Shown here: one piece after another, positions 31,733 through 44,841 of the stretch
How positions within the stretch are numbered: position 1 is the first letter of the stretch
How the letters are laid out: each line of letters opens with the position of its first letter
NCBI RefSeq assembly: GCF_014898055.3
Contig: NW_023601322.1
Span: 73,188,740 to 73,252,739 of the forward strand
Reading direction: 5' to 3'
Origin: Talpa occidentalis
Taxonomy: Eukaryota > Chordata > Mammalia > Eulipotyphla > Talpidae
Length of the DNA: 64,000 nt
Position numbers and translations under genes: made by a program
The notes under the pieces: model-generated
Database searches by the model: none
Told to the model about the DNA's origin: nothing
What the model saw: the letters and a program-made list of their open reading frames with translations, nothing else

Positions 31733-32019
31733 CTTTTTTTTTTTTTTAAATAGCATTTTTTACAAGATTTATTTATTTATATAAGCACTGGGTACAGTCA
31801 GAATCGCGGGAGGGTGAGAGAATTCACCAGAGCAGGGAGCAGAGCAGGCAGAAGGACCAAAGTACACTGCTGAGGGGAGCAGCGGGCAGCAGGAGAGGTC
31901 TGCGCGCCATGTGGGATCCTCCTCCAGTGGCCGGGAGCAGCCGGGGATCGAACCAGCGCTGCAGAGGCCACGGGCAGCTTTGCAACCCAGCGCTCAACTG
32001 CTGCACCACCGGGGGGCCC
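31733..32019 (-). mobile_element. tRNA-derived SINE, antisense
   Basis: Younger class. A perfect 15-bp target-site duplication, accagtcactggtct, lies at 31,718-31,732 and 32,020-32,034. The 5' end reads ccaccggggggccc, missing the A of the family end ccaccggggaggccc. Copy B has that A, so the loss in this copy is likely a base-calling error. Confidence 0.95.
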
Positions 32020-32034
32020 ACCAGTCACTGGTCT

Positions 32035-33994
32035 TAAAAGATGCCAGGTCCCCCTCCAGCTTGGTGGGGTGATCATTCCTGGGAAGGGAAAAGTACGGGG
32101 GCTGGGCTTGGGGAAGCTCAGAGGAGAGGCAACTGCTCCAGTTGGGGAAGGCTTCCTGGAGGCAGTGATGTTTAGCTTGAACTTGGAAGGGTAAGCAGGG
32201 GTCACTGACCTCTGCATAGGGACCCTGCTTCTGTCTTCCAGCAGAGCAGCATGGGGCACCAGGCTGGCCACGTGCACACCTGGCACCTTGATGGGAGTGT
32301 TGCGAGATGGGGACCTGCCCAGACACATGCACCTCAAAGGACTGTGGAGGTGATGGCAAGGGCTGCGGGCACCGGGTCTGCCAGGAATGAGGGTGTTATC
32401 TCAGGCTGGGGGGGCGGGCGGGAGTGATCCTTATTTTTAGACCCTACACTAACAGGAATAAAATAGTTTGGGAAAAAAGCAGTAGGTGTTATGTTCCCCA
32501 GTAAGGAGGAGTCAGCCAAAAAATGATGGGGGGCACCTTGGACCTCAAAGCATCTCTCCTGCCAAGACCCTCATCTAGGGGTCATGGTGGGTCTCAGAGC
32601 TGCAGTCAGGAGCTGGGGGAAGGCACCCTGGTCGTCAGAACTGCTTTTCTTTGCAGACCATGCCCAGGAGTCCAGGTTCTTTCCTTGCCCTTGTGTAACC
32701 TAAAAGCGGCCCTTTCCTGTGCCTGGGGTGCTTGACTCCTGGCCGGGGAGACCACGAGTGTCGTGGCCAGGCTCTGTGGAGCGTGACTGAAATAAGATAC
32801 TACTCGGCCTAGTGTCTGGAAGCCCCCGGGTGCTGGTGGCCCGTCCATGTCCCCTCAGAGAGCCAGGCCCTTGAGTGGTGTGTGTGGCGCTTTCGTGCCC
32901 AAGGGGAGCTGGGGGTAGCTTGGGGGTGGCTCTCTGGGCCTCTTGGTGTGGCAGCATCACAGCCTCAGGTCTTGGAAACCCCAGGGGCCAGCCTGCTTTT
33001 ACCTTTTCTTCTTCCTCAGCTTTTTCAAATTGAAATGTGAGTGCTTGCCAGCACAAGCCAGTGTTGTGAACCCTGCCCACCAGCCTGCCCCTGGACTCCG
33101 CACAGCCCGCTTGCCCAGCCCGAGCTCAGGCTCTGGGATCTAGAATGTGCACCGTGGCCTGTCTCTCTGGCGACTCAGCTCTTGAAGCACAGAAAAAAGA
33201 GCAAAGAATACGAAGATGGACTCAATAGCAAGGACCTTAAAATAGCTCCTCTGACAGTTGGGATGGGTGGGCAGCGCTCATTTTATCTGCCTGCATTTCG
33301 AGTCAGAGCGACAGCAAGGCGCCCTTCCCAGATAGGCCAAACTGTTTGCAGTGGCTTTGGGATCAGGATAAGTGGGCAGAGTGGGCAGGCTGCCTGCCCA
33401 TGCCCGGGAGGTGAGCAAAAAAAATATTTGCGCTTGTGGGAAGGCTGTGACCCCACCCAGGGGAGCCGGGCAGAGGGCCTGGAGGGTCTCTTGAGTTTTC
33501 CATTCTGCAGAATCTCCAAGTTGGTGAGCTGCATATGTTGGGAATGTTGTCTTGCCTGGAATCTGGGGCTAGTGGTGGACAGGCATTGCATTGTGTTGTG
33601 TTTTTTATTGTTCCCATAAGAAGGGTCTTTACAGGATGATGAAGTGGGTTCTGATGATGGGGAGGATCCCCCATTTCACAGGGGTGAAGGGTTCTGCACG
33701 ACCATGATGCCCCAGTCCCCACACTTCTTGTCCTTGCCGCTCCTGGGGACCTCCATCCACGTCTCCTCAGTGCCCAGCTCCAGGCTGCAGGCCTTCACAC
33801 GGCCCAGGGACTCCTCGTGGCTGTGGCGGGTAAAGGTACTTGGGGGCTGCGTTACCGACTATGTGACTGCAGAGAGTGGACCCGTGTGATGCTCCTCCTC
33901 CTCTCCCGCTTATGCAGTTCCTTGGGTCACCTCACTCTTGAGCTGGCAGTGACCATGCTCCCAGGTCGCTTGTCTTCACCCCCTTGCTTCTGTC
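32035..33994. other. Single-copy non-coding DNA
   Basis: No gene recognised. 32,090-32,200 ('gggaaggcttcctggaggca', 'cttgaacttggaaggg') has the wording of a common ancient mammalian repeat I cannot name. Confidence 0.45.
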
Positions 33995-34105
33995 TCTGAT
34001 GCTGTTCCCATTTTACAGGTGAAAAGTTGGAGGCTGTAAGTTTGCCTGACTCTCTTCAGATCACATAGTGAGTCACAGGCAGGGCTCACGCTAGCCCCCA
34101 CTTCT
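33995..34105 (-). mobile_element. MIR SINE fossil, antisense
   Basis: 'ttcccattttacaggtgaaa', 'gatcacatagtgagtcacag' and 'gcagggctcacgctagc' reproduce the antisense MIR core ('cccattttacagatgagga...gtcacacagctagt...gcagagctggga'). Confidence 0.7.
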
Positions 34106-34289
34106 CCTGAAGGCAGTCTCTTGGTCCTTGGGCCTAGGATGGGCCAGCCGTCTTGCTCTCCATTTTTCTTCTTTCCTCCATCTTCCTTCCCTTTTCCTCC
34201 CACCCTGGGGAGCTGTGATGTCCAGTAACGTTGCCACTACCTATGTGTGGCTGTTGAGCCCATGAAATGTGTATGATTGGGGTTGAGAT

Positions 34290-34960
34290 GGGCTGATCTA
34301 TAACAGTATGTGGGTTTCAGGTGGACAGACTTACACAGCTACATCTGTATATACTAATTTACACTCGTCTCTAGAAGTCTAGTCTCTGTCTTTCCCCTAT
34401 AATGGACTCCTTATGCCTGATTTACCCCCTGCTTCCCCCTCCCTCTGGTACCATGATTTTGTTCTTGAAGTCTAAGCGTTTGTTTTTGATTTGTTTTGTC
34501 TCTTTATCTAGCATGTATGTATGAAAGCGTATGGTATTTGTCTTTCTCCCTGTGGTTTATTTCACTGGAGGCCCATCCATATTGTTACAAATTGCAGAAT
34601 TTCATCCTTTTTTTTTTTAAAGTCAAGCAGTGTTCCATGGGTGCGTATACCGTGTTCTCTTTATCACATCATTTGCTGATGGGCACCGAGGCTGTTGTGA
34701 ATGACGGTGCAGAACATGGGGGTGCGTGCATCTCTTCAAGAGATGAGTGCATTCATGTTTTTAGAGTAAATACTCAGAAATGGAATAGCTGATAATGTGG
34801 AGTTTCTGTTCTTATTGTTTGAGGAATCTCCATATTCTGTAATGGATGCACCAGTTTTCCACCCACAGTATATGAGCTCCCTGTTTCTCCATGTCCTCAC
34901 CCAACCCCTGTTGTGTCTTGTCTTTTTGACAGTAGAGTGGTGATTTAACTCTGTTGGCTG
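34290..34960 (-). mobile_element. Ancient L1 3' end, antisense
   Basis: On the minus strand this encodes a relic of the ORF2 C-terminus: AIPFLSIYSKN corresponds to [11 protein letters not shown] of the young ORF2, with a KTGASITEYGDS-like region upstream. The plus strand shows 'tttgctgatgggcaccgag' and 'gttgtgaatgacggtgcag', hallmarks of antisense old L1. The 3'UTR extends to about 34,290. Confidence 0.75.
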
Positions 34961-35694
34961 TATTTACATATAGATCTGACCCCTAAAACAAATATGAATT
35001 CACCGAGTTCTTCCAGGGGCTCAAAGAGCACTTTGGAAGCTATTGGAGGAAGGGCGGGGCCCTGGCCTCATCTGCCTCTGCACTCCCGGGCAGCAGCTCA
35101 GGCCTGGAGCATCACAAAGGTGATCTGTGCTCTGAGCCCACTGACCTGAGGGGGCCTGGGTGTGCGTGTTCCCCCATCCCACTCCCCAGTCCTCCCTCCC
35201 TCCTAGCATCCTCAAGAATAGCAGCCCCAGGGGTGTCCAAAACTAGGGTAAGGAAATAAGGGGTATAAGAGAGTGGAGGAAAGGGGGCTTGCTTTATTTC
35301 AGTATTTTGGGGAGAGAAAGAAGAAAGAGGAGGTTTTGAGGAGAGACTGAGAGAAGGCTCAAGGAAAAGACCTCTTTTTGATTGGATTGCGTTGTTGCCA
35401 CTCAGACAAGACTCTGCATGTGAACATGTCTGTTTTCCACTGTGCTGCATAGTGAGGGGCTGCTTCCCCTCTTGCACAGAGCATGGGGCACCCGAGCCAG
35501 CTTTTCAGACCTGTTTCTCCACTTGGCTGGAAGGGGAGCCCTGGTCTGGAAAATGCCACCAGAAGACCTTCCGGGTTTTGGGGCAAGGGGCTTGCGGTTG
35601 GACCCACTGCCTGTAGACAGACAGGTGGACCACTTTCACACAGACCTCCAAGATGGCCCCCAAGATTGCCCAGGCCTTGCACAGTCCCCTGTCC
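34961..35694. other. Single-copy non-coding DNA
   Basis: No gene or named repeat recognised. The GC-rich frames here are not supported as exons. Confidence 0.45.
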
Positions 35695-36100
35695 TGGAGT
35701 CGAGGGGACCTGCAAATACTGTGGGCAGCACTCGGCGATTGGAGAGAGATTCTCCTGCTGACTTTGAAGGAGTGAGTTGCCATATTGGGGGGGTCCTAGT
35801 GGCTGGAACCTGATGGTGCCCTCTAAGAACTAAGAGTGGCTCCTTGCTGACAACCAGGAAGAAAACGGGACTTCATTTCTACAAGTACAGGTGTTCTGCC
35901 AACAGCCTGAATGGTTGGAAATGAATCCTTCCCCAGTCAAGCCTCTGCTGAGAATGCAGCCCAGCCCCTGCCTTGATTGGTGCCCTGTGAGGTCCTAAGA
36001 TTGCAGGCAAGATGTGCCTGCACAACTATGAGCTAGATTGTGACTGTCATTTTAAGCCCCTGTTTGTGATAATTTAGTGTGCCACAATACATAGTAATTC
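35695..36100 (+). mobile_element. MaLR (MLT1-type) LTR, sense
   Basis: 'gaatccttccccagtcaagc', 'cctgccttgattggtgccct', 'gtgaggtcctaagattgcag', 'tgtcattttaagcccctgt' and 'tttgtgataatttagtgtg' follow MLT1 order toward the 3' end ('ccttgattgcagcctgtgag...gttttaagccactaagtttgtggtaat'). The 5' boundary is approximate. Confidence 0.65.
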
Positions 36101-36269
36101 ACTGGGGACCCCTTTGTCTGAGTGTCGGGTGGTTCTGCCAGGGCCTGCAGACTGGACTGTGCCTGGATAGAGCTTGCCCTGTGGCCCTGGTGACTCCATA
36201 TCTCACTTATAGACCCCTGGACCTCATGGATCACCTCCCAGAGAGCCCTCCATCATATGACAGTCCACT

Positions 36270-36500
36270 TTTTATGGCCTGGCACAGCCACATTTTATTG
36301 TCGAATTAGTAGGAATAACAGCAGCTTTTAGTGGCTGATTGGGAGCCATATATTAGCTATTGTATTAATAAGTGCACAGTGACAGGAGACCAGAGAGAGT
36401 GAGAAAATGAGACACGGTATTTATCCCCAGTGCAAAATCTTTTTTATTATTAAAGACACTGGGTTAACTGAGGATAGATTTAATGCCTGCTGGTAATTTT
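36270..36500. promoter_or_regulatory. Candidate conserved non-coding element
   Basis: AT-rich repeat-free block with several TAATA/TTAAT cores (cattttattgtcgaattag, attagctattgtattaat). Only compositional evidence. Confidence 0.25.
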
Positions 36501-37389
36501 ATTGGATAATCAGCAGCCCAGTGTCCCCACTGCAACCTAAGCTCTGGAACCCTCCCCATCCAAGGCCACGGATTCCATGGGGACCCAGCGCAGGGCTGGA
36601 AGTTGCAAGTGCGGGTACCTTGTGGGAACTTTCCTCAGGAGCTGTAGGTTCATGGGTCTGAGGTAGGACTTGGGTCTGCTGCTCCTTATGGGCACATCTC
36701 GATGGCTGATAGGAGTTAGGTGAGTCGTTTCCTTTTCTGGAGATGAGCAGCATGAAGTCAGTGCAAGTTCTGGGGAGGGTATTGCAGGGAGAGCATCCGA
36801 GTTGCTGCAGGCCCCCCCTCCCACACTAAGGGGAGCCCCCAACAGGGCCACACCCTGGAGAGACTTGCATTCCAGGGACAGCCAGCCTCTGCAGCCCCTC
36901 AGTGCTCTGTCCCTAGTGTCCAGCTGAGCATGCTGCAGTGGTCCATCCTTGGAGCGGATGGGTGTGCCTGCTCCTGACTGGAGGAGCCCTCAGCTAAGGA
37001 CACTGGGTGGGAGTTGCTGGGGGCTGTAGTCTCCTTGGGGATGAGTGTGTGTTCCGGCAAGGGGCCTGCAATGCAGGCTCTTAGTCTCTGAACGTCTTAG
37101 AGGAGGGATAGAGGATAGAATATGACAGGAGAGAAAGCCCAGAGTCCAGTGATGCTGGAGCCAGGCCAGGCTCCCGGGACCTGTGAGCCTCCTAGGGTTC
37201 CAGTCCAGCTCTCTCGTGGCTTCTCTGTGGTCCTCCACTAACCAGTCAGCCCTTCTCTCTAGGCCTTCTCAAGGCCCTCATCTGACCTGCAGTAGACTCC
37301 AGGAGGTGGATGGTGTGTGAGGGCAGGGTAGGGGCTCAGAGGATGCAGTTGACAGGGAGCACAGCACAGAGAGAGAACACAGGCTTTGG
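36501..37389. other. Single-copy non-coding DNA
   Basis: No gene or named repeat recognised. Confidence 0.5.
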
Positions 37390-37590
37390 CACTCCCCCTG
37401 GCCCTGCCTCCCAGGCCTGTTGCTCATCACCCCTGAGCCTCAGTGACCTCAGCACCCGAAGACCACCACCATCTCTGAGGCCTGAGGAGTGGTGGTCAGG
37501 ACCAAATGAGACAATAGTCATCTACTCGGCTTGGTATGCTGTTGGGGACACAGTGAATACTCAGTACAGAGTATGTTATTTCTAGAAGGA
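37390..37590 (+). mobile_element. MIR-like fossil, sense
   Basis: 'cctgagcctcagtgacctca', 'gaccaaatgagacaatagtc' and 'acagtgaatactcagtacag' follow MIR order ('gagcctcagtttcc...aaatgagataat...cacatagtaggtactcagta'). Diverged. Confidence 0.55.
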
Positions 37591-38728
37591 CTTGATGCTT
37601 TGTTCTCCTTTGGTAGCGAGGCTAATTTGCTCACTTGTTCATACTTTCTGCAAATGTTTGGTGCTGGGGGTTGATGACATTGTCAGTGGCAAATAGTTGG
37701 TGCTTGGTGATGATTTATAGAGCGGATGATAACAGAGATGAGTTCCCCTTAAGGAATTTAACCTCGGGTGCAGCTGGTGAGTGGAGAAACCTCATGGGTC
37801 CTCAGGCTGGCTGATCTTACTTTGGTGTCTGATGCAAGGAATAGATACTTTGGTATCTGAGCCTTGAAGATGCTTGGCATTCTTTTGACAAGGGAGGCCA
37901 GGGAAAAAAGGTGACTGTGGTTTCATCCCACCTGGGAAAGACAGTGCACACCTCTGTAGTCTAGTGGCCAGAGTCAGGGCCACCTTGTGGACACAATCAA
38001 CATTTCTTAGCTTCCTCTGGCCTCTCGGACACTCCAGAGCCACCACCCACCTCCAATTATGCAGTTCTCTGCTCTGTCAAGCCTAGAAGACACAAAACTA
38101 CATCACAAGTGATCAGTTGAGAGATAATATGGGGAAATCTTCAAGAGCTGCTCTGGGGAACTTGAACTGGATTCTGGGGTGGGGTGTCCCATGCAGGTGA
38201 ATTGACAGGAAGTGACTCACTTCCCTTTACCTTCAGTTCTTTTCGGGGTGTGTAGGTCTCTGCTTGCAGATGGTGCTCTTCTATCTTGAATCCTGTGGCA
38301 AAGGCTGGCCTGGCAGTTTCCCACCCTGGGAAACTGTCAATAAAACAAAGTTACCCTGTTGCCTGCTGCCCCTCAAGTTGGAGAGAGCAGAATGAAAAGT
38401 GAGTGAGTTTGCTGGGCCTGTGAGCATGTGAGGTGTCTCCAGGTCCAGAGCTGCAACCTTTGGGGCCAAGGGACCACCTTCTCTTTCAGCAGCTAATTGT
38501 GCAGAGACCAGCAAGTGGTCAGGACCTGGTGATGGTTTAGCTGTTCTAGCTGAGGACTGGAAAATCTGTGTGATTGTTTATTGCCTCCATTTTTTTTATC
38601 AGCAAAACTTTAATTACAGCTCTCACTAAACATACTACCTTCTGCCAGCATTTACAAGGCAATAATTTCCCCTTCTCTCTTACACAATCTGAACCTCCAA
38701 TAGGGCTGTGCATATGCACTGGAAGATA
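37591..38728. other. Single-copy DNA up to the assembly gap
   Basis: No gene. The last ~90 bases are the left part of an AT-rich block seen complete at 61,640-61,935. Many small deletions relative to copy B occur here (for example 38,447 and 38,677). Confidence 0.5.
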
Positions 38729-38828
38729 NNNNNNNNNNNNNNNNNNNNNNNNNNNNNNNNNNNNNNNNNNNNNNNNNNNNNNNNNNNNNNNNNNNNNNNN
38801 NNNNNNNNNNNNNNNNNNNNNNNNNNNN
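38729..38828. other. Assembly gap, exactly 100 N
   Basis: One hundred Ns, a conventional placeholder for a gap of unknown size. Sequence to the left (38,728) corresponds to 61,797, and sequence to the right (38,829) corresponds to 15,805, so the flanks overlap by about 23 kb rather than being separated. Confidence 0.99.
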
Positions 38829-39724
38829 CGCTGGAAAAACAGACGCGGAGCGGGATTGCGCAGGGGAAAGCAGCGCGGATTGCGCGGATCGGATCGCAGC
38901 TGCCCAGGTCCCCGCGCCTGCGACCTAGGCTTGCCGGGAGACGACCTAGGCTTGCGGGGAGACGCCGCGGACCTCCCGCCGAGTGAGCAGGAACCAGGCG
39001 CCCAGGCAGGGAGCGGGATTCAAAAGGCGCCATTCCCGCGCCACTGATCTGGGCTACAGCCCGCGTCCTGGAACTGAGGGCTTGGAACTGAGACCCGGGG
39101 CACGAAATTAGGGGCGTGGGTTCCGCACGACGGTGGGGCACAAGGCAGACACAGCACCCCAAAGCCATAGAGGTGTACCCTACCATCCCCGCTCTGCTCC
39201 CTGTCCCACGGGGTGGAAAATCAGCTCCCCAAGGGCTCTAGGAGAGATCTCTGGCGCCACCTAGCGACTTGTAGCCAGCACAGGCTCCTGAAGGAGATAG
39301 TGCCAGCTGGGGAGTTAGCCCACGCCTGGCCCCTTCCGACCAGTAGTCTGAGCCCACAGGGGAGCGAGCGCCCACAGCCGGGCAGACCAGGCACGCAGAA
39401 GAGTGTGCCTGACACCGTACGCGCAGGGAGTGTGTCCCACATCACCATTTTAGAACAGGGACATTTCTTCAGTAAAGACTACCTGCAGAAGGCTTCCTCA
39501 GGAGCCAGAGGTGAGCGGGGAAGTTCGCCCACGCCAGACCCCCTCTGGCCTGCAGTCCAAGCCCAGTGGGGGAGCAGGAACCCACCTCCGGGGCAGACCA
39601 GGCGCACAGGGAGTGTGTCCCCACATCGACATTTTAGGACAGGGACCTTTCTCCAATAAAGACTGCTTGAAACTGACAGATGACTCCTGGAGGAACCAGA
39701 GGGGAGCAGAGAAGCTCACCCAAG

Positions 39725-40748
39725 ATGCCGGCCAGTCCCAACTACACAGTGTCCCAACGCATACGGCAAATTAGAAAACAGACAGTAGGGAGGAGAAGAA
39801 CCACACGCAACCTAGCAACTCTCCAGAAAAAAAGCACACCACAAAAAGAAAACCAGCCCTCAGATTGCAACGACAGTAACTTGGAAGAACTTCTGAGCCT
39901 TCCAGAAAGAGAATTTAAAATTGCCGTGATTAAAAAACTGACAGAAGTCATAAAGAAAACAATGATAAGGGAAAATAATCAACGATCAGAAGAATGAAAT
40001 TGAGTCCCTAAAGAGGGAAGTAAAAGAAATGCAGGAGATCAAAGAATTAGTGGAAGAACTAAAGAATTCTGGGAAAAGCAATGAAAGCAGAATTGATGAA
40101 ATGGAAGAACGAATAAGTGCTCTTGAAGACACAGAAATAAAAAGAACCAAAACAGAAAAGGAAAGAGAAGTACGAAGGAAAAAGAATGAAGAAAGACTTC
40201 GGGAACTATCTGACTCCATGAGGAAAGGAAATATAAGAGTTTATAGGAATACCAGAAGGAGAGGAGAGAGAAGTAGGAACAGAGAAAATATTCAAAGAGA
40301 TAATTGAAGAGAACTTCCCAAATGTGAAGAAGGAGCTGAAAATTGATATACAAGAAGCAAGAAGAACACCAAACTTCCACGACGAAAGAAAAAATACAGC
40401 AAGACACATAATAGTAAAGCTCCCAAGAATCCAGGACAAGAAAAAATAATGAAGCTGGCAAGAGGGAAGAAACAGATAACATTCAAAGGAAAGCCAATCA
40501 GGCTGACATCAGACTTCTCCGAAGAAACACTACGGGCAAGGAGAGAGTGGAGGGACATAGTCAACAGACTCCAAGAAAACAGATGCCAACCAAGAATACT
40601 CTATCCCGCAAAGCTCTCCTTCCTCTTTGAAGAAAGAATATGGACCTTCCCAGACAAACAGAAACTCCGGAATTTCATTGCAACTAAACCCCCACTCCAA
40701 AAAATACTACAAGGAGTCCTAAAGCCAGAACCTCAGAGGGACGAATAA
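39725..40748 (+). pseudogene. L1 ORF1, frameshifted duplicate
   Basis: Same gene as 16,707-17,732 but broken by small indels absent from that copy: losses near 39,955 and 39,974, one extra T near 40,241, and a lost G near 40,441. All sit in or next to homopolymers. One substitution (40,365, A versus T) changes a residue. The breaks look like consensus errors at a contig end rather than biological decay. Confidence 0.85.
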
Positions 40749-40823
40749 CAATGAAAGAAGGCCAAAAAAAAAAAAAAGTTATTAAAAGAATAAATAAATA
40801 AAATCAAAGGAAAGACAAACACA

Positions 40824-43800
40824 ATGGCAAATACAGATGTTAACATATCAATATTAACTCTAAATGTAAATGGACTAAACTCTTCAATAAAAAGACACAG
40901 AGTTGCAGCCTGGATTAAGAAACAAAACCCAACCTTTTGCTGTCTCCAGGAAACACATTTAGCTACAAAAGATAAAAATAGGCTCAAAGTTAAAGGATGG
41001 AAAACAATCCTACAAGCAAATGGGCCAAAAAAGAAAGCAGGAACAGCTATACTTATATCAGATAAAACAGATTTCAAACTCAAAAAGATAAAAAGAGACC
41101 CCAATGGTCACTACATTATGATCAAGGGGACAATACTTCAAGAAGAAATAACACTCATTAACATATACTCACCAAACGAAGGAGCACCAAATATATCAGA
41201 CAACTGTTGTCCTCTCTGAAAACAGACATCAGAGAAAACACATACGTAGTGGGAGACTTCAACACACCACTATCAACAATGGATAGATCAACAAGACAAA
41301 AAATAAGTAAAGAAACCAAAGCTCTAAATAAGGACCTAGAGCAATTGGGCTTAACAGACATCTATAGAACACTAAACCCAAAAAAAACGGAGTACACATT
41401 TTTCTCAAGCGCACACGGATCATTCTCCAGGATCGATCACATACTGGGGCACAAGACAAACATCAACAGATACACCAAGATTGAAATCATATCAACCATC
41501 TTTTCTGACCATGAAGGCATCAAACTAGAAATAAACCATAAAAAGAAGGCAAGGAACTTTCCTACCTCATGGAGATTAAAAACCACACTACTGGAAGACC
41601 ACTGGACTAATGAGGAGATCAAAGAGAAATTAAAAAATTTTTGAATTGAACGACAAGGAGGACACCAATATCCTAAATGTATGGGATGCAGCAAAAGCAG
41701 TAATAAGAGAAATATATAGCAATAGAAGCTCACATCAAGAAACAAGAAAGAACTCAAAGAAACAACCTAATCTCGAAGCTCAAAGATCTAGAAAAAGAAC
41801 AACAAAAAAACCCCAAAACCAGTAGAAGAAAGAAATAATAAAAACCAAAGCAGAAATAAATGAAATTGAAACTAAAAAACAATCCAAAAGATCAATGAAA
41901 CCAAGAGCTGGTTCTTTGAAAAAATCAATAAAATAGACAAACCCCTAGCCAGGCTCACAAAGGAAAAAAGGAGAAAGCACAAATAAACAGGATCATCAAT
42001 GAAAGAGGAGAAATCACAACGGACACAGCAGAAATCAAAAGAATAATCAGTAACTACTATGAACAGTTATATGGAAACAAGTTTAACAATCTAGAGGAGA
42101 TGGACAAATTCCTACAACTCTACAATCACCCAAAGCTAGATAAAGAAGAAATAGAACACCTAAACAGACCAATTACAATTAGCGAAATTGAAATGGTAAT
42201 TAAAAACCTCCCCAAAAACAAAAGCCCAGGACCTGATGGATTTACAAATGAATTCTACCAAACATTCAGAGACGAATTAGTGCCTATCCTTCACAAACTC
42301 TTCCAAAAAATTGAGAAGGAAGGGACAATACCAAACACGTTCTATGAAGCCAACATTACACTAATACCAAAACCGAACAAGGACAACACAAAAAAGGAAA
42401 ACTACAGGCCAATCTCCCTAATGAACACTGATGCAAAAATCCTCAATAAAATTTTAGCCATCAGAATCCAACAATGTATCCATAAGATAATTCACCACGA
42501 CCAAGTAGGATTCATTCCAGGGGCACAAGGATGGTTTAACATCCGAAAATCAATCAACGTTATCCAACACATCAACAAAAAGAAATATAAAAACCATATG
42601 ATAATATCAATAGATGCTGAGAAAGCTTTCGACAAAGTGCAACACCCATTCATGATAAAAGCCCTTGAAATTCTTGGGATACAAGGAACATACCTCAACA
42701 TCATAAAGGCCATCTATGACAAGCCAACAGCCAGTATCATTCTCAATGGTGAAAAGCTGAAAGCAATTCCATTAAGATCTGGAACAAGACAAGGATGTCC
42801 ACTCTCACCACTGCTTTTCAATATAATACTGGAAGTCCTAGCCAGGCAATAAGACAAGAGAAAGACATCCAAGGAATCCAAATAGGAAAAGAAGAAGTCA
42901 AACTATCACTATTTGCAGATGATATGATATTATACATAGAGAACCCAAAAACTCCACAGAAAAGCTAATTCAACTCATCAATCAGTTCAGTAAAGTGGCA
43001 GGATACAAAATCAACACGCAAAAGTCAGTAGCCTTCCTATACACAAACAATAAATCTGAAGAAGAAGAAATCAAAAAAAACCATCCCTTTTGTTATTGAA
43101 ACAAAAAAAATCAAATATTTGGGAATCAATCTAACAAAAGAGGTAAAGGACCTATACAAAGAAAACTATAAAACACTGTTAAAAGAAATAGAAGAAGACA
43201 CAAAGAAATGGAGAGACATCCCCTGCTCGTGGATTGGAAGAATAAACATTATTAAAATGGCCATCCTTCCAAAAGCAATATACAGATTCAACGCTATTCC
43301 AATCAAAATTTCAATGTCATTCTTCAAAGAAATAGAACAATTATTGATGAAATTCATATGGAATCACAAAAAACCCCGAATAGCCAAAGCTCTCCTGAAA
43401 AAAAAAGAAGGGAATGGAGGCATTACACTCCCAGACTTCAAACTCTACTACAAAGCCATAATCATCAAAACTGCATGGTATTGGAACAAGAACAGACATA
43501 CAGACCAATGGAATCGAATAGAAAATCCAGAAATAAACCCACAGATTTATGGTCAACTAATCTTTGACAAAGGAGCAAAGACTATGCATTGGAGCAAAGA
43601 AAGTTTGTTCAATAAATGGTGCTGGGAAACTGGGTCGCTACATGCAAAAGAATGAAGCTTGACCACTACCTCACACCATACACAAAAATCAACTCAAAAT
43701 GGATTAAAGAACTAGACATAAGACCTGAAACCATAAAATATATAGAAGGAAATATAGGCGAAACACTACGTGATTTGCACATCAAAGACATCTTTACAAA

Positions 43801-44641
43801 CACATCACCCAAAGCAGTGATAGTGAAGGCAAAGATAAACAGCTGGGACTACATCAAATTAAAGAGCTTCTGCACAGCAAAAGAGACAATAACAAAAACA
43901 AAGAGAAACCCCACCAACTGGGAGAACATTTTTGCACCCAACACTAATGATAAAGGACTGATCACAAAAATCTGCAAAGAGCTGATGAGACTCAACAACA
44001 ACAAAGAAAATAATCCAGTCAAAAAATGGGCAGAAGAGCTAAAAAGAAACTTCTCTCAAGAGGAAATGCAAATGGCCAACAGGCATATGAAAAAATGTTC
44101 AACATCACTTGCCATCAGGGAAATGCAAATCAAAACTACCATGAGATACCATCTTACACCAGTGAGAATGGCACATATTAAAAAAACTAGCAACAACAAA
44201 TGCTGGCGAGGGTGTGGAGAAAAAGGAACTCTTCTACACTGTTGGTGGGAGTGCAAACTGGTCCAACCACTGTGGAAAGCTGTGTGGAGATTTCTGGACC
44301 TACTAAACATAGAGCTTCCATATGATCCAGCAATTCCACTCCTAGGTATTTACCCAAAGGACACAGAAACATCAATTCCAAAGAGCACCTGCACCCCTAT
44401 GTTTATAGCAGCACTGTTTACAATAGCTAAGCTTTGGAAACAACCCAAATGCCCAAAAATAGATGACTGGATCAAGAAGATGTGGTCCATATATACCATG
44501 GAATATTACTCAGCATTCAAAAAAGATAAACACATGCAATTTGCAGCAACATGGATGGCGCTGGAAGGGATCATGCTCAGCGAAATAAGCCAAAAAGAAA
44601 AAGAAAAATACCGGATGGTCTCACTCATAGCAGGAATCTAG
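40824..44641 (+). pseudogene. L1 ORF2, multiply frameshifted duplicate
   Basis: Same gene as 17,809-21,635. Indels relative to that copy occur near 41,190, 41,626, 41,638, 41,710, 41,831, 41,878, 41,970, 42,847, 42,948, 43,080 and 43,627, nearly all single-base losses in homopolymers. At ~42,037 this copy has the A that copy A lacks, so the single A-copy frameshift is not shared. FADD and the Cys motif are still readable in separate frames. Confidence 0.85.
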
Positions 44642-44841
44642 AAAACTTAAATAAGGGACCAGGAAAACGAATAACTATAAGAAAGTGAAAATCAAAATCA
44701 ACAAAAAACTATGAACCAGAGACACTTTTAGGGGTGGGGGCGGGAGGGGAGGGATTGGGGTCAGAATGGGGGGCTGCAATTGTATGGGGAATACAACAAT
44801 AAAATTTATTATTAAAAAAAAAAAAAAAGATTTATTTTGTT

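Larger units (their letters stand above)
15805..38728 (+). repeat. Copy A of the 23-kb duplicated segment
   Basis: Every landmark here reappears in the same order and orientation in 38,829-61,797. The copy starts inside the L1 5'UTR, at no biological boundary, and ends at the first N of the gap. Differences are mostly 1-3 base indels, with A the shorter copy toward its right end (for example 28,806, 32,012 and 35,150). Confidence 0.97.
38829..44826 (+). mobile_element. Duplicate of the young L1, 5' end cut by the gap
   Basis: The same insertion as at 15,551, beginning 254 bp into the 5'UTR. The 3' target-site duplication reads aagatttattttgtt (44,827-44,841), one T short of copy A. The tandem 5'UTR repeat, ORFs, G-rich 3'UTR and AATAAA are all present. 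Confidence 0.95.

Noticed and set aside
35442..35813. 123-codon plus-strand ORF as an exon
   Set aside because: Its 3' part overlaps an MLT1-type LTR, and the frame is changed by indels between the two copies.
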